A program made the translations under genes and the position numbers. 41,833 nucleotides of DNA, taken from positions 1-41,833 of IMG/VR virus record IMGVR_UViG_3300005264_000014. One strand, 5' to 3'. Below, in pieces: positions 26,023 to 33,189 of the stretch (position 1 is the first letter of the stretch; each line of letters begins with the position of its first letter). The notes beneath the pieces are model-generated. The model was not told the origin of the DNA, ran no database searches, and was given only the letters and a program-made list of their open reading frames with translations. The stretch comes from a virus.

Positions 26023-28386
26023 ATGAAAAAGATCTTAATACTTTTAATGATAATCTTAATTCTTCCTTCCCTGTTATTAGCCCAGGATCATACTGGAAGA
26101 AGGCACACTGAAGATCATACTGGCTTTCCTGGGGGGGGAACTTTAACTTTTGATAAAGTTTGTGGATTAAGGGAAAATAGCATTCCCTTTGCTGATGCTA
26201 CTGGCTGTTTAGCTGAAGAAAATTCTGATTTTTATTATGATTATTCAACTAATGGTTTCTATGTATCAGGAATTATAACTGGGGGATCACAGGTAAGGGC
26301 TGAAGATGGGGGGGATACCGCCCCTACTTTTTCTTTCACAAGTGATATTGATACTGGAATGTATCTTCATGCTGTTAATACATTAGGATTTTCAACTGTA
26401 GGATCTATGAAGATGATAATAGCCCCTACTTATATTGAAGCTGGGCTTCCATTTAGGGGGGCTGATGGATCATATACTGTTCCTTCTTATACCTTCATAA
26501 ATGATACTAATACAGGCTTCTATAGTTCTTCAGCTGATGTTCTGGGAATATCAACTAAAGGAACTGAAGTAGCTTTATTTGGGGCTGGGGGGGAATTCTA
26601 TTCAAGATTTGGGATTATCCTGGATGATAATACAACTGATAGCCCAGGGATTGATCTTATATCTGGATCTAATAATGATACATGGAACATATATAATAAA
26701 GATGATGCTACAGCTGGGGATTCTGATCTTTATGTAGTTGCACCTAATAACAAAAATTCAGCCCAGGTTATCTTTCAAGGATCTGATACTAAAACATTCT
26801 GTAGTATAGGGGCTGGCGGTCAAGGCTTCTTCAGAACTGGAATTATATGTGGTGAAGCTTCAACTGAAGGAACTGTTTCCTTGAACAGAACTAGCTATGA
26901 AGTTCTTTTAAGACCGCCTGTAACTTTATCAGCTGATTATCATTTCTATTTCCCCCCTAATGATGGGAACAATAATGAAGTTCTTACAACTGATGGGAAT
27001 GGACATACAACTTTTGAAAAGCTGGATGGGGATAATCTAGGCTTTACTGATGATAGTTATTTATATCTTAATACAGCTGGAACTGTAGGGATCAGATATA
27101 ATAGTTCAGGTTATCTTGAAATTAATGAAGATCTTGTTCCTTCTTCTACTTATGATCTGGGAACTGATGCTAATAGATGGGGGGATTTATATCTTTCAGG
27201 ATCTTCTTTACATTTAGGATCTTCTGGGGATGAAGTAGAAATAGGATATAATACAGCTTCAGATTATGTTTCAATTAATCAGGCTGTAGCTATTAACTAT
27301 TCTGGGGCTGATGGAATCCTTACTGTTGATAATCCTACTTCTGGAACTTGGAATCCTACAGGGGCTTTTTATCAAACTGTTACTTCCGATGATGGGGGGG
27401 ATTATAATACTATTTATGTAGCTATGGAAGGGGCTGTAACTACAACTGGAAGCTTGATAGGAATTGATGTTTCAACTAATAATCAGGCTACTTTTACTAC
27501 ACCTAACATTTATTCAGTAAAGGGATCAGCTACTAATAACGGAACTGTTTCAACTAATATGTATGGGGGATACTTTACAGCTTCAGGAACAGCTACACAA
27601 ACAGTAGGAATCTTTGGATCAGCTACAGGGGGAAGTTCTAACTGGGCTGGGTACTTTAATCAAGGTGATGTTTTTATAGCTAACAATCTAAATATGACTT
27701 CTGATGATTTTATATATTTTGATTCAGCTGGAACAAAGGGCTTCAGTTATGATTCAACTGATACAAGGCTTGAAGCTAATGTTGATATTTATTCTAATAG
27801 TTCTTTAGAAATAGGAACAGCTACTAATTATTTTGAAGTTTCTAATTCTGGATCAGTTACACTTTATGGAACTGCTAAAGTAACTAAACAAATTGATAGG
27901 TACGCTTATAATATGGTACCCGTTTCTGGAACTTTTAATTCTGTTGTATGTAATACAGCTGGATCAGTTACTATTGATAGATTAGGATATATGAGAAGCT
28001 TTGATAAAAATGTTGAACATGCTATGGCGTTTACTATGGTTATTCCTACTGATTATGAAGATGGATCTGATTTTAAAATTCATTTACACTGGACTTCATC
28101 TGAAACTACTGGCGGTGTTAGATGGGCTATAGGTGTTAGGCATGTAGCAACAGGGGAAGATTATACACAAACAGAAACATATTATGGCGTTACTGGATCA
28201 GCCCCTAGTACTACTTATTATAGGGAATCTGATGAAGTAACTATTTCAGGATCAGGCGTTGTACATGATGAAGATACACAGATTGTAATATTTAGGGATA
28301 CAGGACATGGCGGGGATGATATTAATGGGGATTGTTATATTTCAAATGTAACTATAGAATACACTTCTAATAAACTGGGGGAATAA
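26023..28386 (+). CDS. Tail fibre-like protein with N-terminal signal peptide
   Basis: A 787-residue protein. Residues 1-21 form a textbook Sec signal peptide (MKKILILLM..., cleavage likely after LLLAQ or LLLA). The body has fibre-type repeats: 'PTFSFTSDIDTGMYLHAVNTLGFST' and the related 'PSYTFINDTNTGFYSSSADVLGIST', then 'SSTYDLGTDANRWGDLYLSGSSLHLGS' and Gly/Thr-rich beta strands. A distinct C-terminal domain begins near residue 625 ('GYMRSFDKNVEHAMAFTMVI') and may bind the receptor. Fibres normally fold in the cytoplasm, so an export signal is unexpected. It may be a displayed decoy or exclusion protein, or the helix may be an anchor. Confidence 0.75.
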   Translation: MKKILILLMIILILPSLLLAQDHTGRRHTEDHTGFPGGGTLTFDKVCGLRENSIPFADATGCLAEENSDFYYDYSTNGFYVSGIITGGSQVRAEDGGDTAPTFSFTSDIDTGMYLHAVNTLGFSTVGSMKMIIAPTYIEAGLPFRGADGSYTVPSYTFINDTNTGFYSSSADVLGISTKGTEVALFGAGGEFYSRFGIILDDNTTDSPGIDLISGSNNDTWNIYNKDDATAGDSDLYVVAPNNKNSAQVIFQGSDTKTFCSIGAGGQGFFRTGIICGEASTEGTVSLNRTSYEVLLRPPVTLSADYHFYFPPNDGNNNEVLTTDGNGHTTFEKLDGDNLGFTDDSYLYLNTAGTVGIRYNSSGYLEINEDLVPSSTYDLGTDANRWGDLYLSGSSLHLGSSGDEVEIGYNTASDYVSINQAVAINYSGADGILTVDNPTSGTWNPTGAFYQTVTSDDGGDYNTIYVAMEGAVTTTGSLIGIDVSTNNQATFTTPNIYSVKGSATNNGTVSTNMYGGYFTASGTATQTVGIFGSATGGSSNWAGYFNQGDVFIANNLNMTSDDFIYFDSAGTKGFSYDSTDTRLEANVDIYSNSSLEIGTATNYFEVSNSGSVTLYGTAKVTKQIDRYAYNMVPVSGTFNSVVCNTAGSVTIDRLGYMRSFDKNVEHAMAFTMVIPTDYEDGSDFKIHLHWTSSETTGGVRWAIGVRHVATGEDYTQTETYYGVTGSAPSTTYYRESDEVTISGSGVVHDEDTQIVIFRDTGHGGDDINGDCYISNVTIEYTSNKLGE

Positions 28387-28388
28387 AC

Positions 28389-29093
28389 ATGAAGAAGATT
28401 ATTTTTATTATAATTTTGTTTTTATTTGTTAGCTATGCTACAGCCCAAACAGTTCAGAAACTTGTTCCAATAATAAAACAGGCTTGGGCTGGGGAAACTA
28501 TTGATATAATGCAACTTCAAGATCCTGAAGCTAATCCAGTTTTAAGGGTTACTTATGAAGGGAATCTTGTTCTTCCTATAGGAAATGTAACAACTTCAGG
28601 AAAACAGATTGAAATAGCTAATACTTCTATTCCTGGGGCTTCTGATGATCTTTATGGAATGAAAATTGATTATACTGGAATAGATCTTGATAATGATCCT
28701 GATCTTTATGGGGAATATATAGCCCTTCCTGGAACTTATGGATCTGGAACTGAAGCTGGGCTTTCAGTTAATGGGGATGGAAGAACAGCTATTCTAGCTT
28801 CTGATTTTGAAGCTGGATACTTTTCTGATGGAACTAGATATTTTAGGGCTTGTACATGGAACAGTTCTTTTCAAGCTGATGGGCTGGGGATATTAAATAA
28901 TAACTATCAAATGAATGTTGATGTTAATGATGTTTCTAATCCCCCTACTGATGCTGAACTTGATTCTATTTATGGATCTGTTAATGATGGATTTACAGCT
29001 TATATAGATGATAATGGGGAAGGATCTAACTTCTATCAAGTTGTTTATAGGAATTCAGCTTGGTATATATTTACAGGAACTAAAGCTTCATGA
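28389..29093 (+). CDS. Second fibre-like protein with signal peptide
   Basis: A 234-residue protein with an N-terminal Sec signal (MKKIIFIIILFLFVSYATAQ, cleavage after ATA or TAQ). The rest ('DPEANPVLRVTYEGNLVLPIGNVTTSGKQIEIAN', 'DLYGEYIALPG', 'DDNGEGSNFYQVVYRNSAWYIFTG') is the beta-rich style of phage tail fibre tips. It starts 3 bp after the larger fibre gene ends, which suggests the two form one complex or pathway. Export, if real, would place both at the host surface or periplasm. Confidence 0.7.
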   Translation: MKKIIFIIILFLFVSYATAQTVQKLVPIIKQAWAGETIDIMQLQDPEANPVLRVTYEGNLVLPIGNVTTSGKQIEIANTSIPGASDDLYGMKIDYTGIDLDNDPDLYGEYIALPGTYGSGTEAGLSVNGDGRTAILASDFEAGYFSDGTRYFRACTWNSSFQADGLGILNNNYQMNVDVNDVSNPPTDAELDSIYGSVNDGFTAYIDDNGEGSNFYQVVYRNSAWYIFTGTKAS

Positions 29094-29112
29094 TCTAAAG
29101 GGGAACTTTATA

Positions 29113-29406
29113 ATGTTTTCTTTATTTTCAAAGGGCTGTTCTGAAGTTCCAGGATCAGCCCCTAAAAAAAAAGATCTGAATAAATCTGATTCCCTTGATG
29201 TTCTGAAAGCCCTTACTGAAGGACTGATAGAAAAAGAAAATGAAATCAGGAAGGAAAGGGATGAAGCTAAGAAGCTGATCAGATCCAGGATCATCCTTCA
29301 TCTTGATCCAGTTGAAGGGAAGATTATAGATGTTAATGAAAGGGCTGAAAGATATTTTGAAAAAGCTGAAGAAGAACTTTTAGGGAAGAAAGTTATACTA
29401 ACATGA
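29113..29406 (+). CDS. Coiled-coil protein ending in a PAS fragment
   Basis: A 97-residue protein. ATG 29113 follows AAAGGGGA; an earlier in-frame ATG (29008) lies inside the fibre gene. Residues about 22-55 form a charged helix. Residues about 58-95, 'RIILHLDPVEGKIIDVNERAERYFEKAEEELLGKKV', match the first half of a PAS domain (the 'GkIidvNeaaeelfGyseeEllGk' signature) but the sheet is never completed. It overlaps the holin-like gene (ATGA). Possibly a remnant captured from a host sensor, or a minimal helix-hairpin module. Role unknown. Confidence 0.6.
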   Translation: MFSLFSKGCSEVPGSAPKKKDLNKSDSLDVLKALTEGLIEKENEIRKERDEAKKLIRSRIILHLDPVEGKIIDVNERAERYFEKAEEELLGKKVILT

Positions 29407-29630
29407 AAGAACAGGAAAAAGACGGCTGGCCGGAATGGTCAAGATTTGTATTGAAGGAACTGGAAAGGCTTAATAGTTGTCAAGCTGATATATATAAGAA
29501 GATCAATCATATATCAGTTGATATAGCTATGTTGAAGGTTAAAAGTGGAATCTGGGGAAGCATAGGGGCTTTAATTCCTATCATTGTTTTTATAATTTAT
29601 CAGATCTTCAAAGGAACAGGAACACCTTAA
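29403..29630 (+). CDS. Holin-like protein, XhlA-type
   Basis: A 75-residue protein with a soluble N-terminal helix ('RFVLKELERLNSCQADIYKKINHISVDIAML') and one C-terminal membrane helix (about residues 50-68, GIWGSIGALIPIIVFIIYQI). The layout matches XhlA/hemolysin-type holin accessory proteins. It lies immediately before the endolysin gene, so a role in membrane permeabilisation for lysis is likely. Confidence 0.7.
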   Translation: MKEQEKDGWPEWSRFVLKELERLNSCQADIYKKINHISVDIAMLKVKSGIWGSIGALIPIIVFIIYQIFKGTGTP

Positions 29631-29631
29631 T

Positions 29632-30060
29632 ATGATTCCCTTATGGCTGAAGATAGCCTTCCAGGAACTTAATAGCTTTATAGCTGAAGAACCTGGGGAT
29701 GAAGATAATCCTAGAATAATAGAATATCTTTCAAGGGTATTCCCTGATAATCAATATCTTCATGATTCTGTTCCCTGGTGTTCAGCCTTTATTGAATTCT
29801 GTTTACAGGAATCAGGTATTATAGGAACTAGATCAGCTTCAGCTAGATCCTGGGCTTCCTGGGAAGAAGAAGATCCTGAAGGGCTTCCTGGATCAATAGC
29901 TGTATTCTGGCGGGAAGATCCTGATAGCTGGAAAGGTCATGTAGGATTCCTGATATGTAAGGATGATCAATCCCTGTTCATCCTGGGGGGAAATCAGAAT
30001 AATGCTGTTACTATCAAGGAATTTTCTTATGAAAGATTATTAACAATTAGAAAGATCTAG
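29632..30060 (+). CDS. Endolysin, TIGR02594/NlpC-P60-like amidase or peptidase
   Basis: A 142-residue cell-wall enzyme without signal peptide. Motifs in order: PLWLKIAFQEL at the start, DNPRIIEYL (25-33), VPWCSAF with catalytic Cys50, 'TRSASARSW', PGSIAVFWR, GHVGF with catalytic His103, and LGGNQ (118-122). These define the TIGR02594 family of Cys/His peptidoglycan hydrolases. The neighbouring holin-like gene should release it at the end of infection. No spanin genes are visible. Confidence 0.88.
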   Translation: MIPLWLKIAFQELNSFIAEEPGDEDNPRIIEYLSRVFPDNQYLHDSVPWCSAFIEFCLQESGIIGTRSASARSWASWEEEDPEGLPGSIAVFWREDPDSWKGHVGFLICKDDQSLFILGGNQNNAVTIKEFSYERLLTIRKI

Positions 30061-30111
30061 CCCTTTTTTTGTCCTGAAAAGTAAAAAAAGATAAAATAAG
30101 GTTAAAAAAGC

Positions 30112-30140
30112 TTGACAAATATAAAATAATATGATATAAC
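30112..30140 (+). promoter_or_regulatory. Sigma70-like early promoter
   Basis: TTGACA (30112-30117), a 17-bp A/T-rich spacer and -10 TATAAC (30135-30140). It shares the run TTGACAAATATAAA with the promoter at 38788. Probably drives the early genes from 30194. The -10 is overlapped by a dyad that may be a repressor site. Confidence 0.82.
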
Positions 30141-30169
30141 TTCTAACGAAGTTAGTAGTTAAGAAGTTA
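30138..30169. promoter_or_regulatory. Operator-like dyad and direct repeats
   Basis: AACTTC (30138-30143) and GAAGTT (30148-30153) form a dyad around TAAC, overlapping the -10 box and the start site. GAAGTTA recurs at 30148-30154 and 30163-30169. Such an arrangement suggests a repressor-binding site. The Cro-like protein encoded at 32765 is one candidate. Confidence 0.55.
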
Positions 30170-30193
30170 AACAGTTTACAGGAAGGGGACAAG

Positions 30194-30406
30194 ATGAAGG
30201 AAGGAACAGGAACAGAACAAATAGAACAAGGATTAAATCAGGAAGATCTGGATAAGATTACTAAGATCTTAAATAAACAAGTTTTAAATTGTATAAAAGC
30301 TGGGATGAATGATCTTGATGAAATCAAGGATGCAATATTTGAAAGATGGGAATCTGAATTTCCTGAAGTTTTAACAGCTTATCTTTACTATTATTTCAAG
30401 GATTAA
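30194..30406 (+). CDS. Hypothetical early protein
   Basis: A 70-residue acidic helical protein ('DLDKITKILNKQVLNCIKAGMNDLDEIKDAIFERWESEFP'). First gene after the early promoter, with AGGAAGGGGACAAG in front of its ATG, and closed by the strongest terminator of the genome. Position, small size and acidity suit an early host-takeover or anti-host factor, but no family is recognised. Confidence 0.6.
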   Translation: MKEGTGTEQIEQGLNQEDLDKITKILNKQVLNCIKAGMNDLDEIKDAIFERWESEFPEVLTAYLYYYFKD

Positions 30407-30413
30407 TCTAATA

Positions 30414-30443
30414 GGCTGGGGATCTTCCCCAGCCCTTTTCTTT
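30414..30443 (+). terminator. Rho-independent terminator
   Basis: GGCTGGGG (30414-30421) pairs perfectly with CCCCAGCC (30427-30434) around a 5-nt loop, followed by CTTTTCTTT. It ends or attenuates transcription from the early promoter right after the first early gene, so that gene would be made in excess over those beyond. Confidence 0.85.
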
Positions 30444-30456
30444 AAAAGGGGACAAG

Positions 30457-30699
30457 ATGAAGGAAGAAGTTAGGAAGGAAAAAATAAGAAAGTTTCAGAA
30501 CCTTACAAGTAATTTTGAAGGGAATGATGAAGCTGAAAAAATAATTGATTCAGCCCATAATAATGCCGATGAAACTACAGGGGAAATATTTATTAATTAT
30601 AATGATGCTTCTGATGAATGGCTTAATATATTTGAATATAGCCTTTATGAATTAGCTGAAGGGGAACTTTTAACTGAAATAGAAAATATTATTCTTTAA
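30457..30699 (+). CDS. Hypothetical early protein
   Basis: An 80-residue very acidic protein, predicted helical, with 'NNADETTGEIFINYNDASDEW' near the centre. The ribosome site is AAAAGGGGACAAG. No family recognised. One of a series of small early proteins sharing the same leader motif. Confidence 0.55.
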   Translation: MKEEVRKEKIRKFQNLTSNFEGNDEAEKIIDSAHNNADETTGEIFINYNDASDEWLNIFEYSLYELAEGELLTEIENIIL

Positions 30700-30714
30700 A
30701 GAAAGGGGACAATC

Positions 30715-31278
30715 ATGAAAAGAACTACAAGAAAACATGTTATAAAAGAAATTATTAAGAAGGAAAATGAAGAAGCCCAGAAGAAAGCCCAGGCTATTGA
30801 ATCTGTTGAAGTTCCTGAAGTTTCAATATGTCCTGAATGTACTGAAGCTTTCCTTCCTATTCATGGAATCCCTGTTTGTAATGAATGTATAGAAAAGAAT
30901 AAGAAAGCAAAGCTACAGAAAGCCCAGGAAAAAACCTTTAAGCTGAACACCTTGAACCTTGATGAAAAGAAAAGCCTAGTTAAAACAGCTACAGCTAGGG
31001 GGGATTTTAATACAGCTGATGTAGTTAGAAAAGCTTATCAAATGAAATGCAAGGAAGAAGAACTTTCCCAGGAAATAGAAAGTATTTCTAGGGATCTGGA
31101 AAGAAAATTTAAGGGGCTAGCTGAAATAATAGCTAGGGGCTTTGAACCTTCTTATCTTTCAGCTGAAGAACTTAATAATATAATGAAGATTAATGTTCTG
31201 ATGAAGGAAATGTTTGAAGTTCATGATAACAGGATATTCCTGGAAGATATTCAGCTTACTGTTAAATATTCATTCTAA
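30715..31278 (+). CDS. Zinc-ribbon coiled-coil protein
   Basis: A 187-residue protein with a basic N-terminal helix, then one zinc-ribbon site, 'ICPECTEAFLPIHGIPVCNECI' (about residues 39-60; two CxxC pairs). A long charged helical region follows to the end. Ribbons of this type occur in nucleic-acid-binding and DksA/TraR-like proteins. The family is not recognised. The ribosome site is AAAGGGGACAATC. Confidence 0.6.
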   Translation: MKRTTRKHVIKEIIKKENEEAQKKAQAIESVEVPEVSICPECTEAFLPIHGIPVCNECIEKNKKAKLQKAQEKTFKLNTLNLDEKKSLVKTATARGDFNTADVVRKAYQMKCKEEELSQEIESISRDLERKFKGLAEIIARGFEPSYLSAEELNNIMKINVLMKEMFEVHDNRIFLEDIQLTVKYSF

Positions 31279-31301
31279 TCAAACTTTAACTAAAGGGGAC
31301 A

Positions 31302-31685
31302 ATGATGAAAACTTTACTTCAAATTTTAACAGATCAGGGAAGCATAATCCAGGAAGATCATAATCTTTATGGGATCAATAGCCTGGGGGAAGTTGTATTT
31401 CTAGGAACTATCTATGATGAAGAAGAAATAGAAGGCTTCCTTACTGATCATCCTGATCCTGAAGGCTGGCTGGAATATATAGTTAAGGATCATGAAGAAG
31501 CTGGGCTGGAATATGAACCTACAGATCTTGAAGAATTCCATAGAAATATTCAGGAAATCAATTCAAGGCTGGATCATATAGAAGAAGGGCTGGAAGAAGT
31601 AGAAGCTGAACTTCAGGAAATATATCCTTCTATGTGTAATGGATCAGTTACACAAGATCTGAATGCTAATTGGTATTCAAGATAA
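31302..31685 (+). CDS. Hypothetical acidic protein
   Basis: A 127-residue strongly acidic protein. The N-terminal half may be a small alpha/beta domain ('NLYGINSLGEVVFLGTIYDEEEIEGFL'). Residues 75-115 form a Glu-rich coiled coil. Two adjacent ATGs (31302, 31305) follow AAAGGGGACA. Function unknown. Confidence 0.55.
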   Translation: MMKTLLQILTDQGSIIQEDHNLYGINSLGEVVFLGTIYDEEEIEGFLTDHPDPEGWLEYIVKDHEEAGLEYEPTDLEEFHRNIQEINSRLDHIEEGLEEVEAELQEIYPSMCNGSVTQDLNANWYSR

Positions 31686-31710
31686 TAACTTCTAATCAAA
31701 GGGGACAAGG

Positions 31711-32088
31711 ATGAAAGCTAAAACAAGTAAAGAATATATGGAAGCCTGGAATGATCATATTGAACAGATCAAGTTTATTAACTGGGATCTTCCAGTTGAT
31801 TCTAAAAAAGCTGATAGGATCATTGAAATAGTTCTGGAACTGAAGGGGATTGTTAAGGAAGTATCTGAAGATATTTATGGGGAAAAGGAAGCTGAACTTA
31901 TCCATAAGTTTGAAGATGAATCTGGGCTGGATTTTGATCCTGATGGGCCGTTACCTTCTGAATGTGAATATTGTTCTAAACTTCTTCAGTTCATCCCTGA
32001 TCATGATTGTTATGGAACAAGGGGGGAAGCTGGGGAAGCTAGGCTTCAATCAGAATATGAACTGGATTACTATTCAGGAAATGAATAG
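31711..32088 (+). CDS. Hypothetical protein with Cys pairs
   Basis: A 125-residue acidic protein with a helical N-terminal half and a C-terminal 'CEYCSKLLQFIPDHDCYG' that could bind one metal ion (Cys-X2-Cys plus His/Cys). The ribosome site is CAAAGGGGACAAGG. It is followed by a terminator hairpin. No family recognised. Confidence 0.55.
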   Translation: MKAKTSKEYMEAWNDHIEQIKFINWDLPVDSKKADRIIEIVLELKGIVKEVSEDIYGEKEAELIHKFEDESGLDFDPDGPLPSECEYCSKLLQFIPDHDCYGTRGEAGEARLQSEYELDYYSGNE

Positions 32089-32098
32089 AACTTTTAAC

Positions 32099-32123
32099 AG
32101 CCTGGGGAAGCCCAGGCTTCTTT
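32099..32123 (+). terminator. Rho-independent terminator
   Basis: AGCCTGGG (32099-32106) and CCCAGGCT (32111-32118) form a perfect 8-bp stem with GAAG loop, followed by TCTTT. It lies between the genes at 31711 and 32142. Confidence 0.75.
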
Positions 32124-32141
32124 CCTTCAAAGGGGACAAGG

Positions 32142-32507
32142 ATGAACTACTTCAGAATAAAAGATTTAACAGAACAGGAAATATCAAGGCTTCTAGTAAA
32201 AGCCCAGGAAGAAGATGATAATGTTATTGAATCAGTTATATTCAAGATAACTACACTTGAAACTAAAATAGCTAGTAAAAGGGCTGAAATAGATAAAAGG
32301 GCTAAACATATCAAGGGGAATATGGAACAGCTTCAACAGGATCTTTATGAACATGGAATTTATAAGCCTGAAGATAGACAACTAAAACAGCTTATAGCTA
32401 ACTTTCATCCTGGATCTTTTATCACTATTTATGAAGATGTTAAAGAACTGAATGATCTGGAAGAACAGGTTTCCTTCCTGAAGAACTTGAACTTTAAGAA
32501 AGGCTAA
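32142..32507 (+). CDS. Hypothetical coiled-coil protein
   Basis: A 121-residue helical protein ('SVIFKITTLETKIASKRAEIDKRAKHIKGNMEQLQQDLYEHG' forms a basic amphipathic helix). Its ribosome site, CAAAGGGGACAAGG, is shared with the gene at 31711. Possibly a host-takeover or nuclease-inhibitor type factor; no evidence beyond structure style. Confidence 0.55.
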   Translation: MNYFRIKDLTEQEISRLLVKAQEEDDNVIESVIFKITTLETKIASKRAEIDKRAKHIKGNMEQLQQDLYEHGIYKPEDRQLKQLIANFHPGSFITIYEDVKELNDLEEQVSFLKNLNFKKG

Positions 32508-32512
32508 CTGAT

Positions 32513-32644
32513 ATGAAGGAAGAAACAATTAATATAGATTGTCCTGAATGTGGAAGCCCTGAAGCTGTTCAAGGTCACTATGGATTTGGATATTATATTG
32601 AATGCTTTGAATGTGATTATTTTGAATCTGATTCTGAAGGATAG
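32513..32644 (+). CDS. 43-residue zinc-ribbon protein
   Basis: A short gene starting 6 bp after the previous stop. The product carries CPECG (10-14) and CFEC (31-34), a single zinc ribbon, with acidic ends. Comparable to small phage ribbons of the 'restriction alleviation' Lar-like type (CPxCG...CxxC), which is a plausible but unproven identity. Confidence 0.6.
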   Translation: MKEETINIDCPECGSPEAVQGHYGFGYYIECFECDYFESDSEG

Positions 32645-32658
32645 AAAGGGGGACTGTA

Positions 32659-32778
32659 TTGAAATTAAGGCTGATCCTGGGGCTAGATTTAGCCCCTGTT
32701 ACATTAACTGATCTTTTCCAGGATGATCATCCCCTGGGAAGGATCTTCTTCTTAAGGGGGACTTATGACGTTAAATGA
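32659..32778 (+). CDS. Possible 39-residue peptide (TTG start)
   Basis: A TTG at 32659 has AAAGGGGGA upstream and opens 39 codons, ending inside the next gene. The peptide is not recognised. The same stretch contains a perfect hairpin and a palindrome, so it may instead be a regulatory leader that happens to be open. Low confidence. Confidence 0.3.
   Translation: MKLRLILGLDLAPVTLTDLFQDDHPLGRIFFLRGTYDVK
32679..32696. other. Hairpin GGGGCTA/TAGCCCC
   Basis: GGGGCTA (32679-32685) and TAGCCCC (32690-32696) form a perfect 7-bp stem with a 4-nt loop but no U-run after it. It could be a weak terminator or a protein or RNA regulatory structure in front of the Cro-like gene. Confidence 0.45.
32721..32732. 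promoter_or_regulatory. Operator-like palindrome, copy 1
   Basis: GGATGATCATCC is a perfect 12-bp palindrome, 32 bp before the start of the Cro-like gene. A second exact copy lies at 35826-35837. The repeated dyad near a helix-turn-helix gene suggests an autoregulatory operator. Confidence 0.5.
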
Positions 32779-32959
32779 ACATATAAAAGCTTTCAGAACT
32801 GAATGGCTTTGTATTACACAAGCTGAATTAGCTAGGCTTCTGAAAGTAACTAAGGCTTCTATCATTTCCTGGGAATCTGGAAGAAGAATCCCAGGATCTT
32901 TATCAGCTGGAAAGATAAAGAAACTAATGAAGGAAAATATGTATGAACTGGAAAGATAA
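32765..32959 (+). CDS. Cro/XRE-type DNA-binding protein
   Basis: A 64-residue protein that is essentially one helix-turn-helix domain: 'ITQAELARLLKVTKASIISWESGRRIPG' (residues 17-44) matches the HTH_3/XRE family. There is no dimerisation or peptidase domain, so it is Cro-like rather than CI-like. AAGGGGGAC precedes the ATG. It is the only classical repressor in the genome and probably controls early transcription through the dyads at 32721, 35826 or 30138. Confidence 0.85.
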   Translation: MTLNEHIKAFRTEWLCITQAELARLLKVTKASIISWESGRRIPGSLSAGKIKKLMKENMYELER

Positions 32960-33188
32960 CATTCCTAGAAGATTCCTGTTACAGAATAGGGAACTTACTT
33001 TAAGAACAAAGGATAAGGAAATAAATCTTCTTTATCATGATGATCAAGATCTGATTGAAATAACTATATTTGAAGATGTTAAAGAAGATGGAAATATGGA
33101 ACAAGTTGATAGCATTGAATTACATGCTTCCCTTGTTCCCTGGCTTGAATTACTTTACACAAGAAACATTAAAAGAAAGGAAAATTAA
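32943..33188 (+). CDS. Hypothetical protein in SSB operon
   Basis: An 81-residue protein overlapping the end of the Cro-like gene by 17 bp. Beta-rich ('RELTLRTKDKEINLLYHDDQDLIEITIFEDV'). The next gene starts one base after its stop. No family recognised. May be an accessory of the SSB-like protein. Confidence 0.55.
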   Translation: MNWKDNIPRRFLLQNRELTLRTKDKEINLLYHDDQDLIEITIFEDVKEDGNMEQVDSIELHASLVPWLELLYTRNIKRKEN

Positions 33189-33189
33189 T

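Larger units (their letters stand above)
30061..30193 (+). other. Early-region control gap
   Basis: This 133-bp A/T-rich gap separates the lysis cassette from the early genes. It has a CCC(T)7 tract just after the endolysin stop, but no GC stem. The promoter (30112-30140), an overlapping operator-like dyad and the ribosome site AAGGGGACA follow. Confidence 0.7.

Noticed and set aside
31850-32218. ORF overlapping genes at 31711 and 32142
   Set aside because: Covers a terminator hairpin and two well-supported genes, with no ribosome site.
33070-33189. 40-residue N-terminal extension of the SSB-like gene
   Set aside because: It runs through the preceding gene and has no ribosome site; ATG 33190 begins just after that gene's stop.
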